A stretch of DNA of 64,000 nucleotides, taken from assembly GCF_020524585.1 (NCBI RefSeq), contig NZ_JAIVLK010000003.1, forward strand, positions 372,001-436,000, read 5' to 3'. Source of the DNA: Celeribacter naphthalenivorans (GTDB lineage Bacteria > Pseudomonadota > Alphaproteobacteria > Rhodobacterales > Rhodobacteraceae). Made by a program: the position numbers and the translations under genes. Under the pieces are notes generated by a model. The model had not been told where the DNA came from. It searched no databases and saw only the letters and a list, made by a program, of their open reading frames with translations. Below are positions 9,132 through 17,927 of the stretch, piece after piece (within the stretch, counting starts at the first letter, position 1; each line of letters begins with the position of its first letter).

Positions 9132-9931
9132 TGCCTGTTCTGATCGTTATTCCGGCCCGGTTCGCCTCGACGCGCTATCCGGGCAAGCCGCTTGTGGAGC
9201 TGACCGGGGCCATGGGCGAGAAAAAATCCCTGATTCACCGCAGTTGGGAGGCCGCTATGGCCGCCAAGGAGGTGGACCGCGTGGTTGTGGCCACCGATGA
9301 CGACCGCATTCGTGCGGTGTCGGAGGCTTTTGGGGCGGAGGTCGTGATGACATCCGAGACCTGTGCCAACGGGACCGAACGCTGTGCCGAGGCGTTAGAG
9401 GCGCTGGGCGGCGGTTACGACATCATCGTCAACCTGCAAGGCGACGCGCCTTTGACGCCCGCCTGGTTTGTTGAAGAGCTGGTGGCCGGTCTGCGCGCGC
9501 ATCCGACTGCCGAAGTGGCCACGCCGGTTCTGCGCTGTGACGGGCGGGCTCTGAACGGGTTTCTCGAAGATCGCAAAGCGGGTCGCGTGGGCGGCACCAC
9601 CGCCGTCTTCGGGTCGGACCACAAAGGGCTCTACTTTTCCAAAGAAGTGATTCCCTACACCGCGGAAACCTATGCCGATACGGATGAGACTCCGGTGTTT
9701 CACCATGTTGGGGTTTACGCTTATCGCCCCTCCGCGCTGGGCGCATATCCAAAGTGGCCCATGGGGCCTCTGGAGCGTCTCGAAGGCCTTGAGCAACTGC
9801 GATTCCTCGAACAGGAACGCCCTGTGCTTTGCGTCGAGGTCGAATCTCGGGGGCGGCAGTTTTGGGAGCTCAACAACCCCGAAGACGTGCCCCGGATTGA
9901 GTCGATGTTGGCGGAAATGCGCGTAGAATAG
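9131..9931 (+). CDS. kdsB: 3-deoxy-manno-octulosonate (Kdo) cytidylyltransferase
   Basis: Activates Kdo with CTP to CMP-Kdo for LPS inner core or capsule synthesis. The 266-residue product begins VLIVIPARFASTRYPGKPL, the nucleotide-binding signature, and contains NLQGDAP with the metal-binding Asp. It ends with the PEDV(P)RIE region typical of KdsB. Length is close to the family norm. I chose ATG 9131, which overlaps the cysQ stop as TGATG; a TTG three bases earlier is possible but unnecessary. Coupled translation with cysQ is likely. Confidence 0.95.
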   Translation: MPVLIVIPARFASTRYPGKPLVELTGAMGEKKSLIHRSWEAAMAAKEVDRVVVATDDDRIRAVSEAFGAEVVMTSETCANGTERCAEALEALGGGYDIIVNLQGDAPLTPAWFVEELVAGLRAHPTAEVATPVLRCDGRALNGFLEDRKAGRVGGTTAVFGSDHKGLYFSKEVIPYTAETYADTDETPVFHHVGVYAYRPSALGAYPKWPMGPLERLEGLEQLRFLEQERPVLCVEVESRGRQFWELNNPEDVPRIESMLAEMRVE

Positions 9932-10117
9932 CGCTAACTTTTTGTCTTTTTGCTTATTTCTTGTGCGGGTGCTAGGGCAGAGAGTACAGAGTTGTAAAAC
10001 TGTGCCTTTCCTATGTGAATAGATACAGGTGATCCTGACCTTCCGACGTATTGTGCGTAAGGTCGGGGCAAGCGTATGCAATTAATGGGCTCATGAGTGC
10101 GAGCCGAAGGAGTGAAG

Positions 10118-11017
10118 ATGAAAAAAGTCACCAAAGCGATTTTCCCAGTGGCGGGTCTTGGCACGCGGTTCTTGCCCGCAACCAAATCCATCCCGAAAGA
10201 GATCATGACCTTGGTCGACCGCCCGCTGATCCAATATGCCATCGACGAGGCACGGGCCGCAGGCATCAAAGAGTTCATCTTCGTGACCTCGCGCGGCAAA
10301 GGCGCGCTTGAGGACTACTTCGATCACTCGCCGGTCCTCGAACAAGAGCTTCGCAAGAAGGGCAAGGACAAGCTTCTCGAAGTTCTGAAAACCACCAACA
10401 TGGACAGCGGCGCCATCGCGTATATCCGCCAGCACAAGGCCCTAGGTCTTGGTCACGCCGTATGGTGTGCGCGTCGTCTTCTCGATCCGAAAGAACCTTT
10501 TGCCGTAATCCTGCCGGATGACGTGATCGCGGCAGAGAAACCCTGTCTGCAACAGATGGTCGAAGCCTACGAAGAGCTCGGCGCCACGGGTTCCATGGTT
10601 GCCTCCATGGAAGTACCGGCGGACAAAGTGTCGGCTTATGGCGTTCTCGATGTGAAGGACGACATGGGCAGCACCGTGTCGGTCAAAGGCATGGTGGAGA
10701 AACCGGCGCCGGGGACCGAGCCGTCGAACCTCGCTGTGATTGGTCGTTACATCCTCGATCCCGCCGTGATGAAGAACCTGAACCAGATGAAATCTGGCGC
10801 CGGTGGTGAAATTCAGCTCACCGATGCGATCGCGGATGAGATCGGCACGGAGCGTGGCGTTTATGGTTACCGTTTTGCCGGTCAGCGTTTCGATTGCGGC
10901 TCGAAAGCGGGCTTCCTTCAGGCGACGATTTCCTTTGGTTTGTCGCGCGAGGATCTTCGCGATGAGCTTCAGGAATATCTGGATGAACTGTCCGCAGTTC
11001 GTGCTGCCGCTCAGTAA
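10118..11017 (+). CDS. galU: UTP-glucose-1-phosphate uridylyltransferase GalU
   Basis: Makes UDP-glucose from UTP and glucose-1-phosphate, the precursor for surface glycans. The 299-residue product has the N-terminal nucleotidyltransferase signature AIFPVAGLGTRFLPATKS and EIMTLVDRPLIQYA, then the VEKP motif and the FDCGSKAGF segment near the C-terminus. ATG 10118 follows a strong AAGGAG at 10107-10112; in-frame upstream codons lack such a site. It lies directly upstream of galE with a 9-base gap, and the two form an operon. Confidence 0.96.
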   Translation: MKKVTKAIFPVAGLGTRFLPATKSIPKEIMTLVDRPLIQYAIDEARAAGIKEFIFVTSRGKGALEDYFDHSPVLEQELRKKGKDKLLEVLKTTNMDSGAIAYIRQHKALGLGHAVWCARRLLDPKEPFAVILPDDVIAAEKPCLQQMVEAYEELGATGSMVASMEVPADKVSAYGVLDVKDDMGSTVSVKGMVEKPAPGTEPSNLAVIGRYILDPAVMKNLNQMKSGAGGEIQLTDAIADEIGTERGVYGYRFAGQRFDCGSKAGFLQATISFGLSREDLRDELQEYLDELSAVRAAAQ

Positions 11018-11026
11018 GGAATTTAC

Positions 11027-12013
11027 ATGACAAACTCCGTCATTGTGACTGGGGGTGCGGGCTATATTGGCTCGCACGCCTGTAAAGCCCTGCGCGCGGC
11101 GGGCTATGAACCCGTCACCTTCGACAACCTGTCCACGGGGTGGGAAGATGCGGTGAAATTCGGTCCCTTCGAGAAGGGCGATCTTTTGGATCGCGCCCGC
11201 CTTGATGAGGTTTTCGCCAAATACGACCCGGTTGCCGTGATGCATTTCGCGGCCTTCTCTCAGGTCGGCGAAAGCATGAAGGACCCCGGAAAATACTGGC
11301 GCAACAATGTCATCGGATCTTTGACTTTGATCGAGGCGGCTGTTGCGGCGGGTTGCATGAATTTCGTGTTTTCCTCGACCTGCGCGACCTATGGCGATCA
11401 GGACAACGTGGTTCTGGACGAGGACTCGGTGCAACTGCCGATCAACTCCTACGGCGCCTCGAAGCGTGCGATCGAAGACATCCTTGAGAATTTCGAACAG
11501 GGGTTTGGCCTGAACTCCGTGATCTTCCGTTATTTCAACGTCGCGGGCGGTGACCCCGATGCGGAAGTGGGCGAGTTCCACCAGCCGGAAACCCATCTCA
11601 TTCCGCTGATGCTCGACGCGATTGCGGGCAAGCGCGACGCTTTGACCATTTTCGGCACGGATTACGACACGCCCGACGGGACCTGCATCCGCGACTATGT
11701 GCATGTCTGCGATCTGGTCGATGCGCATGTTTTGGGTCTGAAATGGCTCGAAGAGGGCAAAGGCAGCCGGGTGTTCAACCTTGGCACCGGCAAGGGCTTT
11801 TCCGTCCGCGAGGTGATCGACCATTCGCGTGCCGTGACCAATATGGATGTGCCTTACGTCGAGGGAGATCGTCGTCCCGGAGATTGCACCAAACTGGTGT
11901 CCGGCTCTGAGCGTGCGATTCAGGAACTGGGCTGGTCGCCAGATCGCTCGAACCTGTCTGAGATGATCGGTGACGCATGGAAATGGCATCAGACCGGGCA
12001 TTACGACAAGTGA
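11027..12013 (+). CDS. galE: UDP-glucose 4-epimerase GalE
   Basis: Interconverts UDP-glucose and UDP-galactose using bound NAD. It is a 328-residue extended short-chain dehydrogenase fold: the Rossmann motif GGAGYIGSHACKAL at the N-terminus, the catalytic Ser/Tyr-x3-Lys (STCATYG, then SYGASK), the family motif RYFNVAGGD and the substrate-site segment DGTCIRDYVHV. The Shine-Dalgarno AAGGA precedes ATG 11027. With galU it supplies UDP-Glc and UDP-Gal to the glycosyltransferases that follow. Confidence 0.96.
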   Translation: MTNSVIVTGGAGYIGSHACKALRAAGYEPVTFDNLSTGWEDAVKFGPFEKGDLLDRARLDEVFAKYDPVAVMHFAAFSQVGESMKDPGKYWRNNVIGSLTLIEAAVAAGCMNFVFSSTCATYGDQDNVVLDEDSVQLPINSYGASKRAIEDILENFEQGFGLNSVIFRYFNVAGGDPDAEVGEFHQPETHLIPLMLDAIAGKRDALTIFGTDYDTPDGTCIRDYVHVCDLVDAHVLGLKWLEEGKGSRVFNLGTGKGFSVREVIDHSRAVTNMDVPYVEGDRRPGDCTKLVSGSERAIQELGWSPDRSNLSEMIGDAWKWHQTGHYDK

Positions 12014-12091
12014 GGCGCCCGCCGCTAAATCTGTGATTCAGCTTTAGTGTGAAACGCTTTAATCTGGCCCAACACGTAGAAGGGGACCGGT

Positions 12092-13108
12092 TTGGGCCAG
12101 CTCTGGCAGAAGTATAAGCTGCGGGTTTTGCGACGGCATTTATTGTGGCGGGCCTTTCGCGCGCGTCACAAGCTCCATCTTATCCAAGACCGCACCTCAG
12201 GGATGGACGAGACGTCGATTCTCTGTGTTGCCTGCCTGCGCAACGAAGCGCTGCGTTTGCCCTATTTTCTGGACTACCATCGCCGCCTCGGTGTGACTCA
12301 TTTCCTCTTTGTCGACAACGACAGCGATGACGGCACGGTGGCGCTTTTGTCCGGTCAGCCGGACGTGTCGCTCTGGTCTACTTCTGCGAGCTACAAGGAT
12401 GCGCGCTTCGGGCTCGACTGGACCACATGGCTTCAGATGAAATATGCGCGCGGCAAATGGTGTCTGACTTTGGATGCGGATGAGCTGTTGGTCTTTCCGC
12501 ACAATAAGACCCAAACCCTGCGGGATTTGACCCTTTTCATGGAGAAATCGGGCCAAAGCGCGCTGGGTGCCTTGATGCTCGATCTCTATCCGAAAGGGCC
12601 GATTGATCAGGTGACCTATCACGCCGGGGATGATCCGCGTGCGGTCATGCCCTATTTCGATCCGGCGCCCTATCGCGCGGTGCGTCAGGCGCCGAAAGAC
12701 AATCTTTGGGTGCAGGGCGGTGTGCGCGAGCGCGTATTTTTTGCCGATGCCCCACGGCGAGGCCCGACATTGAACAAGCTGCCGCTGGTGAAATGGCATT
12801 GGCGTTATGTCTATACCAACTCGACACATGCTATGCTGCCGCGCGAGATGAATCATGCCTATGATGGGCCGGGGGAGAGCCGTCTTTGCGGGGTCTTATT
12901 GCACACGAAATTTCTGCCTGTGGCGATTGAGAAATCCCAAGAGGAAAAGACCCGAAAGCAGCATTTTGCCCAGCCTGACGCTTTTGGCGACTATTACGAT
13001 GCTGTGATCCAGGCGCCCGATCTTTGGCACGAGGGAGCGGTGGCCTATGAGGGCTGGGAACAGTTGGAAGAACTGGGCCTGATGAGTCGGGGAGATTGGC
13101 GGGTTTAA
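12092..13108 (+). CDS. Family-2 glycosyltransferase (Glyco_tranf_2_4 type), copy 1
   Basis: A 338-residue predicted cytoplasmic glycosyltransferase with a GT-A fold. Residues about 40-160 show LRNE and DNDSDDGT (nucleotide-sugar region) and DADELLVFP (metal-binding D-x-D). LYPKGPID follows further on. The start is taken as TTG 12092, preceded by AAGGGG; this gives an N-terminus that aligns with the next gene (both reach FRAR..LHLIQD at the same distance). It is clearly paralogous to the product of 13273-14283 over its full length. The donor and acceptor sugars cannot be read from the sequence. Confidence 0.85.
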   Translation: MGQLWQKYKLRVLRRHLLWRAFRARHKLHLIQDRTSGMDETSILCVACLRNEALRLPYFLDYHRRLGVTHFLFVDNDSDDGTVALLSGQPDVSLWSTSASYKDARFGLDWTTWLQMKYARGKWCLTLDADELLVFPHNKTQTLRDLTLFMEKSGQSALGALMLDLYPKGPIDQVTYHAGDDPRAVMPYFDPAPYRAVRQAPKDNLWVQGGVRERVFFADAPRRGPTLNKLPLVKWHWRYVYTNSTHAMLPREMNHAYDGPGESRLCGVLLHTKFLPVAIEKSQEEKTRKQHFAQPDAFGDYYDAVIQAPDLWHEGAVAYEGWEQLEELGLMSRGDWRV

Positions 13109-13272
13109 AGAGCAAAGCTGTGGGCTTTGGTAAGCACAATTAAACAATTTTGCTATTTAATCTGAATTGTTTACGTTTAGATCGAGAATCCGTAGATAGT
13201 AGCGCAAAGGGTTCGGAGCCGGATGTCATAAACATCTGACGTTCCAATCCAGGGGGATACGAAGGCAGACTG

Positions 13273-14283
13273 GTGAGCAGGCTCGGGCAATATAAGATGC
13301 GGCTGAGGCGCAAGCGCGCGCTCTGGCAGGCCTTTCGGGCACGCCGGGAGCTTCATCTTATTCAGGACAACACATCCGAGATTCGCCCCGACGACATTCT
13401 GTTGGTCTGCACCCTGCGCAACGAATATGTGCGTCTGCCGTATTTCCTGAAATACTATCGGGACATGGGCGTGCGCCATTTCCTGTTCATCGACAATGAC
13501 AGCGATGACGGCTCGCGTGAGTATCTGTTGGGGCAGGACGACGTGTCGATCTGGCACACGTCCGCGAGCTATCGCAAATCGCTGTTCGGTGTGCATTGGA
13601 TGAACTGGATTTCGCGCAAATATTGCCATGGGCACTGGACGCTCACGGTCGATGTGGACGAATTCCTGGTCTTTCCGTTTTGTGACACCCGCCCGATTCC
13701 GGCGCTCACCGATTGGCTCGATAATTCCGGAATTCGAAGCTTTTCGGCGATGTTGATCGACATGTACCCCAAGGGGCCGATCGATGCGCAGCTTTACCGC
13801 GAGGGGCAAAACCCCTTTGAGATCGCGGAGTGGTTCGACAGCGGCAACTATATGATTTCCATGAACCCGGAGTATTACAATCTCTGGATTCAGGGCGGTC
13901 CCCGCGCGCGGCTGTTTTTCAAGGACGAGCCCAAAAGCGCGCCGTCTTTGAACAAAATCCCGCTGGTGAAATGGCATCGCGATTACGCTTATATGCAATC
14001 GACACATATGCTTTTGCCGCGTGGCCTGAACCTCGTCTATGAGACCGAGGGGGGCGAAAAGGCCTCTGGCGCGTTGCTGCATGCCAAATTCCTCAACACT
14101 TTCGTGGAAAAGACCCGCGAAGAGTTGGAGCGGCGTCAGCATTACGCCGGTTCGCGCGAATATCTCGCCTATCACAGCCGGATCGAGGATGATCCGGACC
14201 TGTGGTGCAACTGGTCTGAGAAATACATCAACTGGCGTCAGCTTGAGATTCTGGGCCTTATGTCCAAGGGGAACTGGGCATGA
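13273..14283 (+). CDS. Family-2 glycosyltransferase (Glyco_tranf_2_4 type), copy 2
   Basis: A 336-residue paralogue of the preceding gene product. It shares LRNEYVRLPYF, FIDNDSDDGS, DVDEFLVFP and MYPKGPIDAQ at equivalent positions. The start is GTG 13273, chosen by alignment with copy 1. It is separated from copy 1 by 164 AT-rich bases that may hold its own promoter. It overlaps the next gene by 4 bases (ATGA), so it is probably translated together with the family-14-like transferase and the sulfotransferase. Specificity is unknown. Confidence 0.86.
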   Translation: MSRLGQYKMRLRRKRALWQAFRARRELHLIQDNTSEIRPDDILLVCTLRNEYVRLPYFLKYYRDMGVRHFLFIDNDSDDGSREYLLGQDDVSIWHTSASYRKSLFGVHWMNWISRKYCHGHWTLTVDVDEFLVFPFCDTRPIPALTDWLDNSGIRSFSAMLIDMYPKGPIDAQLYREGQNPFEIAEWFDSGNYMISMNPEYYNLWIQGGPRARLFFKDEPKSAPSLNKIPLVKWHRDYAYMQSTHMLLPRGLNLVYETEGGEKASGALLHAKFLNTFVEKTREELERRQHYAGSREYLAYHSRIEDDPDLWCNWSEKYINWRQLEILGLMSKGNWA

Positions 14284-15977
14284 CGGTCGGTTTCGTGATG
14301 TTGGTCCACACCGCGCTGCATCGGGCCGAACAGGTGGCGCGTCATTGGGCGACCCATGGCTGTCCGGTGGTGATCCATGTCGACCGGCGGGTGAAGAAAG
14401 AGGCCTACCAGCCCTTTGTCGACAGCCTGTCCGATCTTGATAATGTGCTGTTCTCGAAACGCCATGCCTGTGACTGGGGCACGTGGTCCTTGGTGGCCGC
14501 CTCTCAGGATGCCTCCGAGTTGATGTTGTCGCGCTTCCCGGAGGCGCGGCATGTCTATCTGGCCTCTGGCTCCTGCCTGCCACTGAGGCCCGTAGAGGAT
14601 CTGAAACAATATCTCGCGGCACGGCCGATGACGAATTTCATCGAAAGCGTGACGACGGAGGATGTGCCCTGGACCGTGGGCGGGCTGGATTCGGAACGTT
14701 TCACCCTGCGATTCCCGTTCTCTTGGAAAAAACAGCGACGCCTGTTTGATCGCTATGTCCATCTGCAACGCAAGATCGGGTACAAACGCAAAATCCCCGA
14801 CGGGCTTGTGCCGCATCTGGGGTCGCAATGGTGGTGCCTGACGCGTCAGACCCTATCGGCCATTCTTGAGGATCCGGATCGCAAGGCCTATGACGCCTAT
14901 TTCAAGCGTGTCTGGATTCCGGACGAGAGCTATTATCAAACCCTTGTGCGGCTCTATTCCAACAATATCGAAAGCCGCTCTCTGACCCTGTCGAAATTCG
15001 ACTATCAGGGCAAACCGCATATTTTCTACGACGATCACCTTCAGCTCTTGCGGCGCTCCGACTGTTTCGTCGCGCGTAAAATATGGCCGAAGGCGGAGCG
15101 ACTTTACGCGACCTTCCTCAATCCGGACGTCAATCCGATGAAGGGAACAGAGCCTAATCCCGGCAAAATCGACCGTATTTTTGCCAAGGCGGTCGAGCGG
15201 CGCATCATGGGGCGCGAAGGCCTATACATGCAAAGCCGTTTGCCCGGGCACGGCAAGGGTCACGGCAAAACCAGTGCGCCCTATTCGATTTTCGAAGGCT
15301 TCTCTGATCTTTTCGAGGATTTCGACGAATGGCTGTCGCGGGCTGTGGGGGCGCGGGTGCATGGCCATCTTTTCGCGCCGGAACGGGTTGAGTTTTCGGG
15401 TGGGCAAAAGGTGTTCTCGGGGGCTCTGTCGGATCAGGCGGAGTTGCGGGACTACAACCCCTGCGGTTTTCTTACTTCGCTGATCTGGAACACCCGCGGG
15501 GAGCGGCAATGTTTCATGTTCGGCCCGCGCGACAATCAGGACATCAACTGGCTGGTGGCGACCGACCCGAATGCGCAAATCTCGGTGATCTCCGGGGCCT
15601 GGGCTGTGACACTGTTCCGCTCGAACCTGAGCTTTTCCGAAATTCGCCGCGAGGCTGCGCGTCTGCAAAAAATCGAGTCGCAGCACATCGAGATTTTACG
15701 TTCACAACACATCAAGGCACGGATCAGAATCTGGACCATGGCGGATTTCATCGAGAGCCAGATGGAGCCTTTGCAGGCCATTATAGACGAGATTGGCCCG
15801 CGCAATATCCGCCGCCTGACCGAAGCGCCGCGGATGCGAGACCTCACCGGGTTTGGACAATTCCTGCAAAACCTGAAAAACCAAGGTATGAAACCTCATC
15901 TCATGGGCGATTTTCCCATGGGCAACGAACCCGACACGCGTCCGCGCTCCAACAAGCGGCCTTACTTGGTAAAATAA
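14280..15977 (+). CDS. Beta-1,6-N-acetylglucosaminyltransferase-like (GT14, core-2/I-branching) protein with extra C-terminal region
   Basis: A 565-residue protein. Residues 1 to about 280 match the core-2/I-branching glycosyltransferase family: GFVMLVHTALHRAEQV start, IHVDRR, LASGSCLPLRP, GSQWWCLTR and WIPDESYYQTLV. No signal peptide or membrane span is seen, so it probably acts in the cytoplasm. The remaining residues (about 335-565) belong to no domain I can place with certainty; a DUF5928-type region is my best recollection. The start overlaps the previous gene as ATGA. It lies 3 bases before the sulfotransferase gene. Confidence 0.8.
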   Translation: MTVGFVMLVHTALHRAEQVARHWATHGCPVVIHVDRRVKKEAYQPFVDSLSDLDNVLFSKRHACDWGTWSLVAASQDASELMLSRFPEARHVYLASGSCLPLRPVEDLKQYLAARPMTNFIESVTTEDVPWTVGGLDSERFTLRFPFSWKKQRRLFDRYVHLQRKIGYKRKIPDGLVPHLGSQWWCLTRQTLSAILEDPDRKAYDAYFKRVWIPDESYYQTLVRLYSNNIESRSLTLSKFDYQGKPHIFYDDHLQLLRRSDCFVARKIWPKAERLYATFLNPDVNPMKGTEPNPGKIDRIFAKAVERRIMGREGLYMQSRLPGHGKGHGKTSAPYSIFEGFSDLFEDFDEWLSRAVGARVHGHLFAPERVEFSGGQKVFSGALSDQAELRDYNPCGFLTSLIWNTRGERQCFMFGPRDNQDINWLVATDPNAQISVISGAWAVTLFRSNLSFSEIRREAARLQKIESQHIEILRSQHIKARIRIWTMADFIESQMEPLQAIIDEIGPRNIRRLTEAPRMRDLTGFGQFLQNLKNQGMKPHLMGDFPMGNEPDTRPRSNKRPYLVK

Positions 15978-15980
15978 CCC

Positions 15981-17405
15981 ATGTCTCAGCCCTTCGACTA
16001 TTTCGTGATTTTTGCAGAGATGCGGACCGGCTCCAATTTTCTGGAAGAAAATGTCAACGCCTATCCGGGGCTGAAATGTTGGGGCGAGGTGTTCAATCCT
16101 GCCTTTATCGGCAAGTCGCAGCAAAAAGAGATGTTGGGCATCTCCATGCTGCAACGCGAGGCCGATCCCAGGGGGCTTTTGAAAAAGCTGCGCCAATCGA
16201 CGGAGGGGTTGGCCGGGTTTCGGTTTTTCCACGATCACGACCCGCGCATTTTGGCCCATGTCCTTGAGGATCGGAAGTGCGCCAAGATCATCCTGACGCG
16301 CAATCCTCTGGACAGCTACGTGTCGCGTAAGATTGCCGGCGTGACGGGGCAATGGCGTCTGGGCGATCTCAAGGATGCGAAATCTGCGAAGATCGCTTTT
16401 GAGAAACGCGAATTCCAAACCATGCTGGATGAGTTGAAGGACTTTCAGATTTTCCTCCAGCGTCAGCTCCAGATGTCCGGCCAGACGGCGTTTTACATCA
16501 ATTACGAGGACATTCAGGACGTCGAGGTTCTGAACGGTCTGGCGCGCTTCCTTGGTGTCATCGCAGAGCGCAACAAGACCTCGCAAAAGACCAAGGTGCA
16601 GAACCCGTCGCGTCTTGAGGATAAGGTTTTGAACTACGCGGAAATGGTGTCCGACCTGTCGAGTGTGGATCACTTTAACCTGTCGAACACCCCGAATTTC
16701 GAGCCGCGCCGCAAACCCGCTGTGCCGACCTATGTGGCGGCCGCTGAGACGTCCTTGCTCTACATGCCGGTGCGGGGCGGGCCAGAGGCCGCTGTGGCCG
16801 AATGGATGTCTGCGCTGGACAAGGTGGACCCTGAGGCCTTGCAGCGCGGGTTTTCGCAAAAGACCCTGCGGCAGTGGAAGCGTCAGCATAAGGGCCACCG
16901 CTGCTTTACGGTGATATCCCATCCTGCGCAGCGGTTGCATCGGGTGTTCTGCGATTACATCCTGAACATCAGCGGCAAGACCTACGGAGAGATCCGCGAG
17001 ACGCTGCGCACGACCTACAAGCTGCCGCTGCCGCCGGGTGAGCCGACAGAGAGCTACACCCGCGACCAGCATCGCGAGGCGTTTCTGAAATTCGCGGGCT
17101 TTGTGCAGGGCAATCTGAATGGCCAGACCTCGGTGCGGGTCGATGGCACTTGGGCCTCGCAATCGGAAGTGATCAAAGGCTTTGCCGATTTCTCCCTGCC
17201 GGACATCGTGATCCGGGAAGAGAGCTTGGCGGAGGACCTGTCACATCTGGCCGCGAGCCTCGGGATCAAGCCCGCGCTTGTGGTGGATGAGCCCGAAGAC
17301 GCGCCCTACACGCTCGCCGAGATTTACGATGCAGAGGTCGAAGAGGCCGTGAAAGCGGCCTATCAGCGCGATTACATGATGTTCGGGTTCAAGCCCTGGG
17401 CATAA
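15981..17405 (+). CDS. Two-domain sulfotransferase-like protein
   Basis: A 474-residue protein. The N-terminal half (1 to about 245) has the PAPS-dependent sulfotransferase 5'-phosphosulfate loop RTGSNFL (residues 15-21) and the 3'-phosphate-binding segment LTRNPLDSYVSRK near 104-116, as in NodH/Stf0 enzymes. The C-terminal half looks like a second sulfotransferase fold: MPVRGG at 262-267 in the place of the usual IPKTGG, ISHPAQRLHRVF near 312, then the helix and PDIVIREESLAEDL typical of Sulfotransfer_2. The second loop lacks the Lys and Thr/Ser, so that half may be inactive. It probably sulfates the glycan built by its neighbours (inference). Confidence 0.8.
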   Translation: MSQPFDYFVIFAEMRTGSNFLEENVNAYPGLKCWGEVFNPAFIGKSQQKEMLGISMLQREADPRGLLKKLRQSTEGLAGFRFFHDHDPRILAHVLEDRKCAKIILTRNPLDSYVSRKIAGVTGQWRLGDLKDAKSAKIAFEKREFQTMLDELKDFQIFLQRQLQMSGQTAFYINYEDIQDVEVLNGLARFLGVIAERNKTSQKTKVQNPSRLEDKVLNYAEMVSDLSSVDHFNLSNTPNFEPRRKPAVPTYVAAAETSLLYMPVRGGPEAAVAEWMSALDKVDPEALQRGFSQKTLRQWKRQHKGHRCFTVISHPAQRLHRVFCDYILNISGKTYGEIRETLRTTYKLPLPPGEPTESYTRDQHREAFLKFAGFVQGNLNGQTSVRVDGTWASQSEVIKGFADFSLPDIVIREESLAEDLSHLAASLGIKPALVVDEPEDAPYTLAEIYDAEVEEAVKAAYQRDYMMFGFKPWA

Positions 17406-17419
17406 AACAGGGCTAGGGG

Positions 17420-17884
17420 TCAGGCGGCTTTGGTCGCCGGACCTTCGGTCAGGATCGCATGCAGTGTGGCGGGCTCAATGTTTGCGCGCAGCTTGGCGCA
17501 GATGTCGCTGTTGCGCATGGTGCGGGACACCAGTGCCAGCGCCTTGAGGTGATCGACACCGGATTCGGCGGGGGCGAAGAGCGCAAAGACCAGATCGACC
17601 GGCTGACGGTCGACCGCATCGAAATCCATCGGGCTTTCAAGACGCAGGAAGGTGCCGACCACGCGGTCGAGCCCCTCGATCCGGGCATGCGGCAAGGCGA
17701 CGCCGTGGCCCACACCTGTGGGGCCAAGGCTTTCGCGTTCTTGAAGCGCATCGACAGTGTCGTTCAAAGTCAGACCATAGACGCTTGCCGCGATCTCACC
17801 GAGATCTTGAAACAAACGCTTCTTGCTGGTCATTTTGCCCACGACCTTGACGGCCTGTGGATCCAAAATCTTTGAGATATCCAT
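17420..17884 (-). CDS. ptsN: PTS-Ntr regulatory enzyme IIA (PtsN)
   Basis: A 154-residue EIIA-Ntr phosphocarrier of the regulatory PTS. It contains the phosphorylated histidine in GVALPHARIEGLDR and the preceding RESLGPTGVGHG stretch, with typical length. I chose ATG 17884 (MDISKIL), which aligns with family starts; a longer in-frame extension upstream would be out of character. It lies 43 bases downstream of hpf on the same strand, the usual hpf-ptsN pairing. It ends 14 bases from the convergent sulfotransferase gene. Confidence 0.95.
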   Translation of the reverse strand: MDISKILDPQAVKVVGKMTSKKRLFQDLGEIAASVYGLTLNDTVDALQERESLGPTGVGHGVALPHARIEGLDRVVGTFLRLESPMDFDAVDRQPVDLVFALFAPAESGVDHLKALALVSRTMRNSDICAKLRANIEPATLHAILTEGPATKAA

Positions 17885-17927
17885 CTGAAAACTACCCGCC
17901 CCGACCCGTCGAGGCGGGCCGGTTTCA

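Noticed and set aside
10442-12001. A 519-codon frame antisense to galU-galE
   Set aside because: It covers two sure genes on the other strand, with no motif or ribosome-binding site.
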